This document shows, piece by piece, positions 55,315-64,000 of a stretch of 64,000 nucleotides of DNA. Origin of the DNA: Peterkaempfera bronchialis (GTDB lineage Bacteria; Actinomycetota; Actinomycetes; Streptomycetales; Streptomycetaceae); the NCBI RefSeq assembly GCF_003258605.2, contig NZ_CP031264.1:1984001-2048000 (forward strand), read 5' to 3'. The notes under the pieces are model-generated. The model did no database searches and had not been told where the DNA came from. It saw only the letters and a list, made by a program, of their open reading frames with translations. The position numbers and the translations under genes were made by a program. How positions within the stretch are numbered: position 1 is the stretch's first letter; the number at the start of each line of letters is the position of its first letter.

Positions 55315-57599
55315 GCGAGCCTCCTGAGCTGGCGGGGGTCGGCCCACAGGGCGTTGCGGTCCGGGGGCAGCGCCGTGCTCTCCAACGGGCCCGAGGCGGT
55401 GGTGAAGATGCCTCCGGCGGGTGCGAGGGCGGGGGCGGTGTCGGCGGTGGGGGCCTTGCCGGGGGTGGGGGCCTTGCCGGGGGCGGTGTCGGTGTCGGCG
55501 GTCTTGACGACCGCGCTGCCGTCGGCGTTGAACTTCGGCAGCGTGGACTGCGGCTTGGGCAGCAGCGCCAGCTTGGGGTCGACCTTGCCGTCCTTGACGC
55601 CGTACAGGCCCTCGTAGATCTTGCGGATGGCGTCACCCGAACCGCCGGAGCCGGTACCGCCCTGGGAGATGGTCATGACCACCGCGTAGTCGTCGCTGTA
55701 GGTGTCCAGCCAGGAGGTGGTCTGCTTGCCGACGACCTCGGCGGTACCGGTCTTGGCGTGCAGCTCGATCTTGTCCTGGGGCCACCCCGCGCTGGTGAAC
55801 TTCCAGGCGGCGGTGCCCTCGGTGACCACGCCCGCGGTGGCCTGGTTGATGTACTGGAGGGTCTTCCTGTTGTCCGGGAGCCTGCCGTCGACCTTGGGCT
55901 TGATCTCGCGCACCAGCTTGCCGTCCGGGCCGACGACGGCCTTGGCGATGGCGGGCCGGAAGAGGGTGCCGCCGTTGGCGAGCGCGGAGTAGATGCGGGC
56001 CATCTGGATGGGGGTGACCAGGGTGTCGCCCTGTCCGATGGAGTAGTTCACCGAGTCACCGGCGCGCATCACATAGCCGTCGGCGCAGTTCTCCGCGGCG
56101 ACCTGGGTGGCGTAGTCGTGCTTGCCGCTCTTGGCCTGGCGGCACCAGTCCTCGTGGTTGGCGTCCCAGTAGTCCTGCTTCCACTTGCGGTCCGGGACCC
56201 GGCCGGGGACCTCGCTGGGCAGATCGATGCCGGTGGTGGCGCCGAGGCCGAACTGGTGGGCGGTCCGGTAGAACCAGTCGGCGGGCTTCTTCTTGGGCCT
56301 GGTGCCGCCGTCCTTCTGCCACTGGTCGTAGGCGAGGCCGTAGAAGACGGTGTCGCAGGAGACCTCCAGCGCCTTCTCCAGGGTGATCGGTCCGAAGCTC
56401 TCGCCCTCGAAGTTCTTGAACTCCCGGTTGCCGATGGTCATGCTCGGCGAGCAGAGGTAGTGCCCGTCCAGCGAGTACCCGGCCTGCACGGCCGCCGAGG
56501 TGGAGACGACCTTGAAGGTGGAGCCGGGTGCCGACTGACCCTGGATGGCGCGGTTGAGCAGCGGATAGTTGGACTTCTTGTCGGTGAGGGTCTTGTAGTC
56601 CTTGGCGGAGATGCCGCCGACCCAGAGGTTGGGGTCATAGCTGGGCGCGCTGGCCATGGCGATGATCCTGCCGGTGCGCACATCCATCACGACGGCGGCG
56701 CCGGAGTCGGCCTTGTAGTAGCTGTTGGTGACGGTGTCCCAGGTCTTCCGGGCCACCTGCATGGCCTCCAGCAGCTCCTTCTCCACCAGCGCCTGCACCC
56801 GGGCGTCGATGCTGGTCACCAGGTTGTTGCCGGAGACGGCGGGGGTGGTGCCGGCGCTGCCGATGACCCGGCCGAGGTTGTCGACCTCCAGCCGGTTGAC
56901 GCCGCTGGTGCCGCGCAGGTCGTCGTCGTAGACGGACTCCAGACCGGCCCGGCCGATCTGGTCGGCGGGCTGGTACTTCTCCCGGCCGGTCTTGTGCGCG
57001 GTCTTCTTGACCTCCTCGTCGGTGACCGGCGAGAGGTAGCCGAGCATCTGGGCGGCGTTGGCGCCCGCCGGGGAGGGGTACTGGCGCAGCGCGGTGGGCT
57101 GGGCGGTGACTCCGGGGAAGTCCTCGCGGCGTTCCATTATCTGCATGGCCTGCTGCGTGGTGGCGTCGGTGGTGACCGGGATCGGCTGGTACGGGGAACC
57201 GTTCCAGCAGGGCTTGGGGGTGGTCGCGTTGCAGAGCCGGACCTTGTCGTGGACGTCCTTCTCGGACATGGACAGCACCCCGGCGAGCCGCGCCAGCACG
57301 GCCTGGCCGCCGTCCTTCTGCTGGAGCAGCGAGGTGCGGCTGACCGAGACGACCAGCTTGGTGGTGTTGCCGGCCAGCACCCGCCCGGAGGCGTCCAGGA
57401 TCTCGCCGCGCACGGCGGGCTCCACCACCTCGCGGATGTGGTTCTGCGAGGCGGCGGCGGTGTACTCCTGGCCGTTGCGGATCTGGAGGTACCAGAGGCG
57501 GCCGCCGAGGGTCGCCAGCAGGGACAGCACGAGGACCTGGAGCACCACCAGACGGATCGTCACCCGCCGGGTGCGGCCGGTCTCCGGGATGTTGCTCAC
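55311..57599 (-). CDS. mrdA: Penicillin-binding protein 2 (peptidoglycan transpeptidase)
   Basis: Cross-links peptidoglycan made by RodA. The 762-residue product has a short N-terminus, one membrane helix (LVVLQVLVLSLLATLGG), a dimerisation domain and a transpeptidase domain. Active-site motifs are STFK (nucleophile Ser, in GQSAPGSTFKVVS), SVNYSIGQGD and KTGTAE. The C-terminus has a Thr/Ala/Pro repeat (GKAPTPGKAPTADTAPA). GTG 57599 follows AGGAG. It lies between mreD and rodA, as in other actinobacteria. Confidence 0.95.
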   Translation of the reverse strand: MSNIPETGRTRRVTIRLVVLQVLVLSLLATLGGRLWYLQIRNGQEYTAAASQNHIREVVEPAVRGEILDASGRVLAGNTTKLVVSVSRTSLLQQKDGGQAVLARLAGVLSMSEKDVHDKVRLCNATTPKPCWNGSPYQPIPVTTDATTQQAMQIMERREDFPGVTAQPTALRQYPSPAGANAAQMLGYLSPVTDEEVKKTAHKTGREKYQPADQIGRAGLESVYDDDLRGTSGVNRLEVDNLGRVIGSAGTTPAVSGNNLVTSIDARVQALVEKELLEAMQVARKTWDTVTNSYYKADSGAAVVMDVRTGRIIAMASAPSYDPNLWVGGISAKDYKTLTDKKSNYPLLNRAIQGQSAPGSTFKVVSTSAAVQAGYSLDGHYLCSPSMTIGNREFKNFEGESFGPITLEKALEVSCDTVFYGLAYDQWQKDGGTRPKKKPADWFYRTAHQFGLGATTGIDLPSEVPGRVPDRKWKQDYWDANHEDWCRQAKSGKHDYATQVAAENCADGYVMRAGDSVNYSIGQGDTLVTPIQMARIYSALANGGTLFRPAIAKAVVGPDGKLVREIKPKVDGRLPDNRKTLQYINQATAGVVTEGTAAWKFTSAGWPQDKIELHAKTGTAEVVGKQTTSWLDTYSDDYAVVMTISQGGTGSGGSGDAIRKIYEGLYGVKDGKVDPKLALLPKPQSTLPKFNADGSAVVKTADTDTAPGKAPTPGKAPTADTAPALAPAGGIFTTASGPLESTALPPDRNALWADPRQLRRLA

Positions 57600-57652
57600 T
57601 CAACACTCCTGTACATGGGTGCTACGGCTTCCGGCGGTGGGCGTCACGCCCG

Positions 57653-58300
57653 TCACGGACGTCTGACCAGGCCCGACAGGCGGCCCTTCCGCTTGCCGCC
57701 GCCGTAGGAGGTGCCGCGTGCGTAGGCGGAGAGGGTGCCCATCGCCGAGCCGCCGGCCGAGCCGCCGGGGCCGATGCCGCTGACGGTGACCATCGGGTCC
57801 GGCTCGCCGCGCCGGGCGAGCGCCATCACGGCGGGCACCACGAACGGGGCCAGCAGCACGTCGTACACCAGGGCGGTGAAGACCAGTCCGGCCAGCCCCA
57901 CATGGCGGGCGGCGGTGTCGCCGACCAGGGCGCCGACGGCCGCGTAGAGCAGCGTGGAGGCGACCGCCGCGACGGCCACCACCAGCAGCGGGCCGGTGAC
58001 CGACCGCAGGCTGCGGCTCTCCGGGCGGGCCAGTCCGGCCGCGTAGCCGAGGATGCAGAGCACCAGGGCGTAGCGGCCGATGGCGTGGTCGGAGGGCGGG
58101 GCGACATCGGCGAGCAGTCCGGCGGCGAAGCCCACGATGCAGCCGCCGGTCGGCCCGTACACCAGGCCCAGGCCGACCACCACCAGCAGCAGCAGGTCGG
58201 GGACGGCGCCCGGGAGCCCGAGCCGGGCCAGCACGCTGACCTGGACGACCAGGGCCACCACGATGAGCACGGTGGGGAGCAGCATGCGGTTGAGGCGCAT
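57653..58300 (-). CDS. mreD: Rod shape-determining membrane protein MreD
   Basis: A 215-residue membrane protein of the elongasome. About five hydrophobic helices cover residues 8-170 (TVLIVVALVVQVSVLARL; LVLCILGYAAGLA; FVVPAVMALA). GPTGGCIVGFAAGLLADVAPP is the MreD signature. The C-terminal 40 residues are Gly/Ser/Arg-rich and cytoplasmic. It is two bases after mreC and 53 bases before mrdA. Confidence 0.93.
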   Translation of the reverse strand: MRLNRMLLPTVLIVVALVVQVSVLARLGLPGAVPDLLLLVVVGLGLVYGPTGGCIVGFAAGLLADVAPPSDHAIGRYALVLCILGYAAGLARPESRSLRSVTGPLLVVAVAAVASTLLYAAVGALVGDTAARHVGLAGLVFTALVYDVLLAPFVVPAVMALARRGEPDPMVTVSGIGPGGSAGGSAMGTLSAYARGTSYGGGKRKGRLSGLVRRP

Positions 58301-58302
58301 CG

Positions 58303-59226
58303 TCAGCCCTTCTTCCTCGTGGTCGTGGCAACGGACTTGGGTGCGGCCGGGGAGGCGGCGGGCTTGGGCTTGGGGGGCAGCACCGTGTCGCGGGGGTCGG
58401 TGCGGGGCTCCTCGACGACCACGCCCACCAGGTCGAGCTTGGTGAAGGAGACAAAGGGGTCGACCAGGACGGTCTTGGTGAGTTCGCCCGGGGTGGCCTC
58501 CACCTCGGTGACGGTGCCGACCGGGACGCCCGGGACGAAGGGGCGGCCCTTCTGCGAGCCGAAGGTCACCAGCCGGTCGCCCTTCTTCACCTGGGCGCGG
58601 CCGTTGAGCAGCTGCACCTTTATCGGCCGGGTGCCCTGGCCGGTGGCGAAGCCGATCTCGTCGCTGCCCTCCATGCGGGTGCCGACGGTGAAGTCGGGGT
58701 CGGAGGCCAGCAGGACGGTGGCGGTGGTGTGGCCGACGGTGGTGACCCGGCCGACCAGTCCGGCGCCGTTGATGACGGTCATGTCGCGGGCGACGCCGTC
58801 GTCGGTGCCGGCGTCGATGGTGATGGTCCAGGAGAAGCCCTGGGCCGCTCCTATGGCGATCACCTGCGCGGCCTTGATGGCGTACTGGCCGGAGCCGGCG
58901 GTCTTCAGCAGGCTGTCCAGCTGCCTGGTGCGCGAGCCGGCCATGTCGGAGGAGGCCAGGCGCTGCTTGAGTACGGCGTTCTGACGCTCCAGCCGCCGCA
59001 TCCGGTCCTGGTGGGAGCCTGCGTCGCGGACCGCCCGGATGCCGTCGGCCACCGGGTTGACGGCGGAGGCGACGCCGTTCTCGACCGGGCCGAGCACGGT
59101 CGAGGCGGCGTCGCGGGCGCCGTTCAGCGGCGAGTCGTCGCCGCCCCGGATGTCGACGGTGATCAGGGCGAAGGCGATGGCGACCAGCAGGATGAGCAGC
59201 AGCCGGCTCTCTCGTGTGTCCCTCAC
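58303..59226 (-). CDS. mreC: Rod shape-determining protein MreC
   Basis: A 307-residue bitopic protein linking MreB, MreD and the peptidoglycan synthases. It has an N-terminal membrane helix (LLLILLVAIAFALITVDI), a coiled coil (about 70-100) and a periplasmic-type beta domain with GLVGRVTTVGHTTATVLLASDPDFTVGTRM. The tail is Lys/Pro-rich. GTG 59226 is used; mreB lies 85 bases upstream. Confidence 0.94.
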   Translation of the reverse strand: MRDTRESRLLLILLVAIAFALITVDIRGGDDSPLNGARDAASTVLGPVENGVASAVNPVADGIRAVRDAGSHQDRMRRLERQNAVLKQRLASSDMAGSRTRQLDSLLKTAGSGQYAIKAAQVIAIGAAQGFSWTITIDAGTDDGVARDMTVINGAGLVGRVTTVGHTTATVLLASDPDFTVGTRMEGSDEIGFATGQGTRPIKVQLLNGRAQVKKGDRLVTFGSQKGRPFVPGVPVGTVTEVEATPGELTKTVLVDPFVSFTKLDLVGVVVEEPRTDPRDTVLPPKPKPAASPAAPKSVATTTRKKG

Positions 59227-59311
59227 GGTGCTCGGACGAGCCCTTCGTCTCTGGGGTCGGCCCGGGGCGCCGGCCGGGCCCTGGAGCCCGGCCGCGGCGC
59301 CGCCGGTTTGG

Positions 59312-60349
59312 CTAACGACGCGGCTGCGAGTCCAGGACCTGCTGGAGCGCCTCGAACTCCTCGACGCACTTGCCGGAGCCGAGCGCGACGGAGTCCAGCG
59401 GGTTCTCGGCGATGTGGATCGGCATGCCGGTCTCGCGGCGCAGCCGCTCGTCCAGGCCGCGCAGCAGGGCGCCGCCGCCGGTGAGCACGATGCCCCGGTC
59501 CATGATGTCGCCGGCCAGCTCGGGCGGGCACTGGTCGAGGGTGGTCTTCACCGCGTCGATGATCGAGTTCACCGGCTCGTCGATGGCCGTCCGGACCTCG
59601 GCGGCGGAGATCACGACGGTCTTGGGCAGTCCGCTGACCAGGTCGCGGCCACGGATCTCGGCGTGCTCGTCCTTCTCGCCGTCCATGCCGTACGCGGAGC
59701 CGATGGACATCTTGATCTGCTCGGCGCTGCGCTCGCCGAGGAGCAGCGAGTACTCCTTCTTGATGTGCTGGACGATGGCGTTGTCCAGTTCGTCGCCGGC
59801 CACCCGGATGGACTGCGCGGTGACGATGCCGCCCAGCGAGATCACGGCGACCTCGGTGGTGCCGCCGCCGATGTCGACCACCATGTTGCCGGTGGCCTCG
59901 TGGACCGGCAGACCGGCGCCGATCGCGGCGGCCATCGGCTCCTCGATGATGTGCACCTGGCGCGCACCGGCCTGCGAGGACGCCTCGATGACGGCGCGGC
60001 GCTCGACGCCGGTGATGCCGCTGGGGACGCAGACCACGACCCGGGGGCGGGCCAGGTAGCGGCGGCGGTGGATCTTGAGGATGAAGTAGCGGAGCATCCG
60101 CTCGGTGATCTCGAAGTCGGCGATCACGCCGTCCTTCAGCGGCCGGATGGCGACGATGTTGCCGGGGGTGCGGCCGATCATCTTCTTGGCCTCGGCGCCC
60201 ACCGCGAGGATGCCGCCGGTGTTGGTGTTGACCGCCACGACCGACGGTTCGTTGAGGACGATGCCGCGACCCCTGACGTACACCAGCGTGTTGGCGGTGC
60301 CGAGGTCGACAGCCATGTCACGGCCGATGAACGACATGTTGTTCGCCAT
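59312..60349 (-). CDS. mreB: Actin-like protein MreB
   Basis: Forms membrane-bound filaments that guide wall synthesis; in streptomycetes it is mainly needed for aerial hyphae and spores. The 345-residue product begins [29 protein letters not shown]. Actin-fold nucleotide motifs are [25 protein letters not shown] and [13 protein letters not shown]. Two close ATGs (60349 and 60337) are possible starts. It heads the mreBCD-mrdA-rodA cluster behind a 364-base upstream region. Confidence 0.97.
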   Translation of the reverse strand: MANNMSFIGRDMAVDLGTANTLVYVRGRGIVLNEPSVVAVNTNTGGILAVGAEAKKMIGRTPGNIVAIRPLKDGVIADFEITERMLRYFILKIHRRRYLARPRVVVCVPSGITGVERRAVIEASSQAGARQVHIIEEPMAAAIGAGLPVHEATGNMVVDIGGGTTEVAVISLGGIVTAQSIRVAGDELDNAIVQHIKKEYSLLLGERSAEQIKMSIGSAYGMDGEKDEHAEIRGRDLVSGLPKTVVISAAEVRTAIDEPVNSIIDAVKTTLDQCPPELAGDIMDRGIVLTGGGALLRGLDERLRRETGMPIHIAENPLDSVALGSGKCVEEFEALQQVLDSQPRR

Positions 60350-60606
60350 GGGATCAGGGGGCCTTCCCGAACTCGAGGGTGGGGGTGGCAGGCGGTGCTG
60401 GACAGCCGTGCCGACGTGCTGCGTCACCGGCATCGCCGCACCGGGCGGGCAGCCCGTGAGCCGTCCCCCATCGTAGCCACGCCCGCTTTGGGGACGCCTA
60501 CGCACACCGTCCGCCCATTGTCGGTGCGCGAGGAGTGTTCTCACGGGATTGGGACGCCGTGTCGGTGCGTGCAGTTCCCGGTCGGACGATCATCGCAGCA
60601 GATCAT

Positions 60607-60636
60607 CGGGGTGGTCCGGGGCTGCGGACCACCCCG
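60607..60636 (-). terminator. ndk terminator, distal hairpin
   Basis: A perfect 12-bp stem CGGGGTGGTCCG/CGGACCACCCCG with a 6-base loop lies about 80 bases after the ndk stop. Confidence 0.75.
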
Positions 60637-60666
60637 GGGCAGGGCGGCGGGACCGCCCCGCGACGA

Positions 60667-60690
60667 CCCGCCGCCGGGCGGGGCGGCGGG
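60667..60690 (-). terminator. ndk terminator, proximal hairpin
   Basis: A 9-bp stem CCCGCCGCC/GGCGGCGGG with loop GGGCGG lies 24 bases after the ndk stop. Confidence 0.65.
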
Positions 60691-60713
60691 CCGTGCGGAC
60701 CCGGCCGTCCGGG

Positions 60714-61127
60714 TCAGGCGTGCGCCGGGAAGAAGATCTTGATCTCGCGCTCGGCGGACGCCTCGGAGTCGGAGGCGTGGATCAGGTTCTCCCGGGTGAT
60801 GGTCGCGAAGTCGCCACGGATGGTGCCCGGGCCCGCCACGATCGGGTCGGTCGCCCCGGCCAGCGCCCGGATGCCCTCGATCACCCGCTCACCCTCGACG
60901 ATCATGGCCACCGACGGGCCGGAGGCCATGAACTCCAGCAGCGGCTCATAGAACGGCCGGCCGAGGTGCTCGGCGTAGTGCTGCTCCAGCGTGGCCCGGT
61001 CGAAGGTGCGCAGCTCCAGCGCGGTGATGGCCCAGTCCGCCTTGCGCTCGATGCGGCTGGTGATCTCGCCGATCAGACCGCGGCGGACGCAGTCGGGCTT
61101 GAGCAGGACGAGGGTGCGCTGGGACAC
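60714..61127 (-). CDS. ndk: Nucleoside diphosphate kinase
   Basis: Transfers the gamma phosphate between nucleoside triphosphates and diphosphates. The 137-residue product begins at GTG 61127 with MSQRTLVLLKPDCVRRGLIGEI. The active-site histidine is in RENLIHASDSEASAEREI, where most families have NxxHGSD. Other conserved parts are KADWAITALELRTF and YAEHLGRPFYEPLLEFM. It sits between the DUF4233-like gene and mreB. Confidence 0.96.
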   Translation of the reverse strand: MSQRTLVLLKPDCVRRGLIGEITSRIERKADWAITALELRTFDRATLEQHYAEHLGRPFYEPLLEFMASGPSVAMIVEGERVIEGIRALAGATDPIVAGPGTIRGDFATITRENLIHASDSEASAEREIKIFFPAHA

Positions 61128-61190
61128 GGGGCGGCTCCGGAAGAGGTGCGTACGGGACAGGGATGGTATGGGCAGGAGGTTACCCGGGCG

Positions 61191-61526
61191 TCATACCTGC
61201 GCCGCCGCCCGGGCCGCCTTGATGGCGTCGATCCTCCGCCCGTAGCGCACCGAGCACCACCACAGGGCGGCGAAGACCGCGCCCAGCACATACATCATGG
61301 GCACCACGGCGCCGGCGGCGATCAGCCCGAGCTGGAGCGCCCAGCCGAGGGCCACGCCGCCACGGCGGCCGACCACGCCGCAGAGCAGCAGGCAGAGCAC
61401 CATCGCGGCGCCGCTGACCGCCCACAGGGCGCCGTGCGGGACGTCGGAGAGCTGCATGGCGACGAGGGCGGCGAACAGGATCACCAGTGCCTCGCCCAGC
61501 AGGGTGGAGGAGCACAGCATGCGCAT
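61191..61526 (-). CDS. Small membrane protein (DUF4233-like)
   Basis: A 111-residue integral membrane protein starts MRMLCSSTLLGEALVILFAALVAMQLSD. It has three or four helices (LVILFAALVAMQL; AAMVLCLLLCGVVG; LQLGLIAAGAVVPMMYVLGAVFAALWW) and a basic tail (RYGRRIDAIKAARAA). Members of this family regularly lie between folC and ndk in actinobacteria, as here; their function is not known. It is 16 bases after folC, so it is probably co-transcribed. Confidence 0.85.
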   Translation of the reverse strand: MRMLCSSTLLGEALVILFAALVAMQLSDVPHGALWAVSGAAMVLCLLLCGVVGRRGGVALGWALQLGLIAAGAVVPMMYVLGAVFAALWWCSVRYGRRIDAIKAARAAAQV

Positions 61527-61542
61527 GGGTGGGGGTTCTCTC

Positions 61543-62925
61543 TCAGTTCCGGCCGAGGAGGATGCGGGCCTCGCCGACGGTGATCACCGAGCCGGTCACC
61601 AGCACACCGGCCCCGCCGAGGTCGCCCTCCTGCTCGGCGAGTGTGACGGCGGCCTCGATGGCGTCGTCCAGCCTCGGCTCCACCTGCACCCGGTCGGCGC
61701 CGAACACCTCGACGGCGAGCGCCGCCAGTTCGTCGACCGGCATCGCGCGGTGGGTGGAGTTCCGGGTGACCACCACCTCGGCCAGGATCGGCTCGAACGC
61801 CTCCAGCACCCCGCGTACGTCCTTGTCGCCGCTGGTGCCGACGACGCCCACCAGCCGGGTGAAGCCGAAGGACTCGCTGACCGCCTCGGCGGTGGCCCGC
61901 GCACCGGCCGGGTTGTGGGCTCCGTCCAGCAGCACGGTGGGGCTGCGGCGGACCACCTCCAGTCGGCCCGGCGAGCTGGTGCCGGCGAACGCCTGCCGTA
62001 CCTTGTCGCCGTCCAGCGGCTCGCTGTGCGCGGTGCCGACGCCGAAGAACGACTCCACGGCGGCCAGCGCCAGCGCGGCGTTCTGCGCCTGGTGGGCGCC
62101 GTGCAGCGGCAGGAAGAGGTCCTCGTAGGTGTGGCCGCCCAGGCCGCGCAGGGTGACCAGCTGGCCGCCGACCGCCAGGTCGCGGCGGACCACGCCGAAC
62201 TCCATGCCCTCGCGGGCCACGGTGGCGTTCACCTCCACGGCGCGGCGCAGGATGGCCTCGGCGGCGTCCAGCGGCTGCTGGGCGACGACGGCGAGGGCGC
62301 CCTCCTTGATGATCCCGGCCTTCTCCACCGCGATCCGGCCGGGGGTGTCGCCCAGCTTGTCGGTGTGGTCCAGGCCGATGGGGGTGATCACGGAGACGGC
62401 GGCGTCGATGACATTGGTGGCGTCCCAGGACCCGCCCATGCCGACCTCGACCACGGCGACGTCCACCGGTGCGTCCGCGAAGGCCGCGTACGCCATGGCG
62501 GTCAGCACCTCGAAGAAGGAGAGTGGGATGGGCTGCGACTGGTCGACCATGGAGACATAGGGGGCGATGTCGCGGTAGGCCTCCACGAACCGGTCCTCGG
62601 AGATCGGCTCCCCGTCCAGGCTGATCCGCTCGGTGATGGACTCCACATGCGGGCTGGTGTAGCGGCCGGTGCGCAGGTCGAAGGTGCGCAGCAGCTGCTC
62701 GACCATGCGGGCGGTGGAGGTCTTGCCGTTGGTGCCGGTGATGTGGATCGCCGGGTAGGACCGCTGCGGCTGGCCGAGGATGTCCACCAGCGCCGCGATG
62801 CGGTCCAGCGAGGGCTCGAGTCTGTTCTCCGGCCAGCGCCGCGCCAGCTCGGCCTCCACCTCCCGCAGCCCGGTTTGGAGATCGTCGGCGGAGGGGGTCG
62901 AGGACTGGCGGGGTGCTTTGCTCAC
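61543..62925 (-). CDS. folC: Folylpolyglutamate synthase / dihydrofolate synthase
   Basis: Adds glutamate to dihydropteroate and to folates. The 460-residue Mur-ligase-like protein starts at GTG 62925. The P-loop is ITGTNGKTSTARM, with SPHVESITERISLDG and EVGMGGSWDATNV following. The C-terminal domain contains LLDGAHNPAGARAT. It heads folC, DUF4233-like gene, ndk and is divergent from the Lrp/AsnC regulator. Confidence 0.96.
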   Translation of the reverse strand: MSKAPRQSSTPSADDLQTGLREVEAELARRWPENRLEPSLDRIAALVDILGQPQRSYPAIHITGTNGKTSTARMVEQLLRTFDLRTGRYTSPHVESITERISLDGEPISEDRFVEAYRDIAPYVSMVDQSQPIPLSFFEVLTAMAYAAFADAPVDVAVVEVGMGGSWDATNVIDAAVSVITPIGLDHTDKLGDTPGRIAVEKAGIIKEGALAVVAQQPLDAAEAILRRAVEVNATVAREGMEFGVVRRDLAVGGQLVTLRGLGGHTYEDLFLPLHGAHQAQNAALALAAVESFFGVGTAHSEPLDGDKVRQAFAGTSSPGRLEVVRRSPTVLLDGAHNPAGARATAEAVSESFGFTRLVGVVGTSGDKDVRGVLEAFEPILAEVVVTRNSTHRAMPVDELAALAVEVFGADRVQVEPRLDDAIEAAVTLAEQEGDLGGAGVLVTGSVITVGEARILLGRN

Positions 62926-63025
62926 GGGTCAAGTCTACGAAGCGCCGGAGGCCGTTCCGTACGGGCCCGCCGAGCATGGGCGGCCCGGCTGGAGTCGCGG
63001 CATCCCGGCCGACGATACTGGCCGG

Positions 63026-64000
63026 GTGAAGGCAGCCGATGTGACCGTGGACGACCTCGACCGGCGCATCGTCGCCGCCCTCCAGATCGACGGCCGGGCC
63101 TCCTGGCGCCGGATCGCCTCCGCGCTCGGCGAGCCGGAACGCACGGTGGCGCGGCGCGGGGCGCGGCTGCTGGAGGCCGGACTGGTCACCGTGACCGGGC
63201 TGATCAGCCGGGGCGAGACGGTGATCGTCCGGCTCCAGTGCCGGCCGGGCACCGTCCGGGACGCGGCGGTGGCCACCGCGCTGCGGGGCGACACCGTCTT
63301 CAGTTATGTGCTGGCCGGGCCGCTGGACTGCGTCGCCGAGGTGCAGTGCCCGCCGGAGCAGCTGGCCCGCTTCATGCTGGACGAGCTGCCGGCGCTGCCG
63401 GGGATCGCGGTGCAGCATGTGTCGCCGGTGCTGCGGTACTTCCGTACGGTCCACGAATGGCACCCGGGCATCCTGGACGCGGCGGAGACCGCCGCCCTCT
63501 CCCGGTTCCCCGCCCCGCCGGAGGGGGTCTCGGCGCCGGTCGAGGAGCTCGGCCCGGAGGAGTGGCGGATCCTGGAGGCGCTGGCCGAGGACGGCCGCCG
63601 GACACACGAGGAGCTGGCCGCCCTGGCGGGCGTCTCGGAGGCGACCGCCCGGCGGCGGGTGGAGTCGCTGTCGCGCAGCGGCCGGATCAGCATCCGGGCC
63701 TCGGTGGAGCCGGCGCTGCTGGGGCTGCCGGTGGAGGCGCTGCTCTGGATCCGGACCCGGCCGGACGAGGTCGCGGGGGTGGGGCGGCTGCTGCTGGAGT
63801 CGCCGCTGGTGCGGTATGCGGCGGAGGTGATGGGCGAGTACCAGCTGCTGGTGGACGTCACCCAGCCGTCCAAGGAGGCGCTGCACCGCTTTCTGAGTAC
63901 CGAGCCGTGGGTGCGGAAGGCCGAGGCGGTGCAGTCGAGCCTGGTCGTGGAGGCATGGAAGCGCAGCGCCGCCCCCACCCCGCTGCTGCGCGAGCGCCTC
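63026..64000 (+). CDS. Lrp/AsnC-type regulator with two modules, cut by window end
   Basis: A transcriptional regulator open from GTG 63026 to the window end (325 codons, no stop seen). The first helix-turn-helix is DLDRRIVAALQIDGRASWRRIASALGEPERTVARR, followed by a ligand-binding (RAM) domain. The second helix-turn-helix is EEWRILEALAEDGRRTHEELAALAGVSEATARRR, followed by a second RAM domain ending near the edge. Such duplicated Lrp proteins are common in streptomycetes at about 330-350 residues, so only the last few codons should be missing. It may regulate its own gene or folC across the 100-base divergent gap; the effector is unknown. Confidence 0.9.
   Translation, partial: MKAADVTVDDLDRRIVAALQIDGRASWRRIASALGEPERTVARRGARLLEAGLVTVTGLISRGETVIVRLQCRPGTVRDAAVATALRGDTVFSYVLAGPLDCVAEVQCPPEQLARFMLDELPALPGIAVQHVSPVLRYFRTVHEWHPGILDAAETAALSRFPAPPEGVSAPVEELGPEEWRILEALAEDGRRTHEELAALAGVSEATARRRVESLSRSGRISIRASVEPALLGLPVEALLWIRTRPDEVAGVGRLLLESPLVRYAAEVMGEYQLLVDVTQPSKEALHRFLSTEPWVRKAEAVQSSLVVEAWKRSAAPTPLLRERL

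Larger units (their letters stand above)
60350..60713 (-). promoter_or_regulatory. mreB upstream region / ndk 3' region
   Basis: No gene is seen in these 364 bases. The ndk-proximal part holds two GC-rich hairpins (60607-60636 and 60667-60690). The rest, about 250 bases, must contain the mreB promoter or promoters; I cannot pick a convincing -35/-10 pair by eye. Confidence 0.5.

Noticed and set aside
60889-61127. Possible active-site change in ndk because HASD replaces HGSD
   Set aside because: The catalytic His is retained and Ala at this position occurs in many actinobacterial enzymes.

Overview
The window is chromosomal DNA from a high-GC actinobacterium, almost certainly a member of the Streptomycetaceae. 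The evidence is the strong G/C bias at third codon positions, frequent GTG starts, and a gene order typical of that family: lepA-rpsT-holA-comEC-comEA-degV-leuS, then rsfS-LytR-type-nadD-proA-proB-obgE-rpmA-rplU-rne, then rodA-mrdA-mreD-mreC-mreB-ndk-folC. All calls come from reading the sequence and from family knowledge; no database search was possible.

Layout. (1) 1-2.6 kb: start of lepA (cut by the window edge), rpsT, holA and a small conserved protein. (2) 2.7-9.0 kb: an accessory block with two divergent secreted carbohydrate-active proteins, a beta-helix protein and a GH16 beta-glucanase. Both carry discoidin modules encoded in an almost perfect 870-bp inverted repeat. A Nudix gene and a duplicated scrap of the GH16 3' end follow. 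(3) 9.0-18.3 kb: comEC, comEA, degV, a membrane coiled-coil protein, and leuS behind what reads as a leucine attenuator (leader peptide with three Leu codons, then an intrinsic terminator). (4) 18.3-23.3 kb: a TPR-type regulator divergent from a two-gene redox unit, a ferric-reductase-like cytochrome b and a NuoF-like flavoprotein fused to a ferredoxin. (5) 23.4-31.0 kb: more accessory DNA. It holds a fructosamine-kinase-like gene, a methyltransferase, an operon of MfnB-type furan phosphate synthase, aldehyde dehydrogenase and alcohol dehydrogenase, a divergent HAD phosphatase, three tRNA-Ala(GGC) genes and a CYTH protein.

(6) 31.1-44.8 kb: histidine phosphatase (apparently starting at CTG), rsfS, a LytR-type protein, nadD, small membrane proteins, an M48 protease, two related membrane proteins, proA, proB, obgE, rpmA and rplU. 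(7) 45-52.5 kb: RNase E/G, then a DUF2344 gene and a radical SAM gene separated by an inserted VapBC-like toxin-antitoxin pair. (8) 52.5-64 kb: a CYTH-CHAD protein, the rod-shape and peptidoglycan cluster, ndk, a small membrane protein, folC, and a two-module Lrp/AsnC regulator cut by the window end.

The housekeeping parts run as long minus-strand operons with short gaps, ATGA-type overlaps and strong GC-rich hairpin terminators. The best candidates for new biology are the MfnB-centred furan operon, the NuoF-ferredoxin/cytochrome b module with its periodic operator, the inverted repeat that could swap promoters and signal peptides between two secreted enzymes, and the leuS attenuator.
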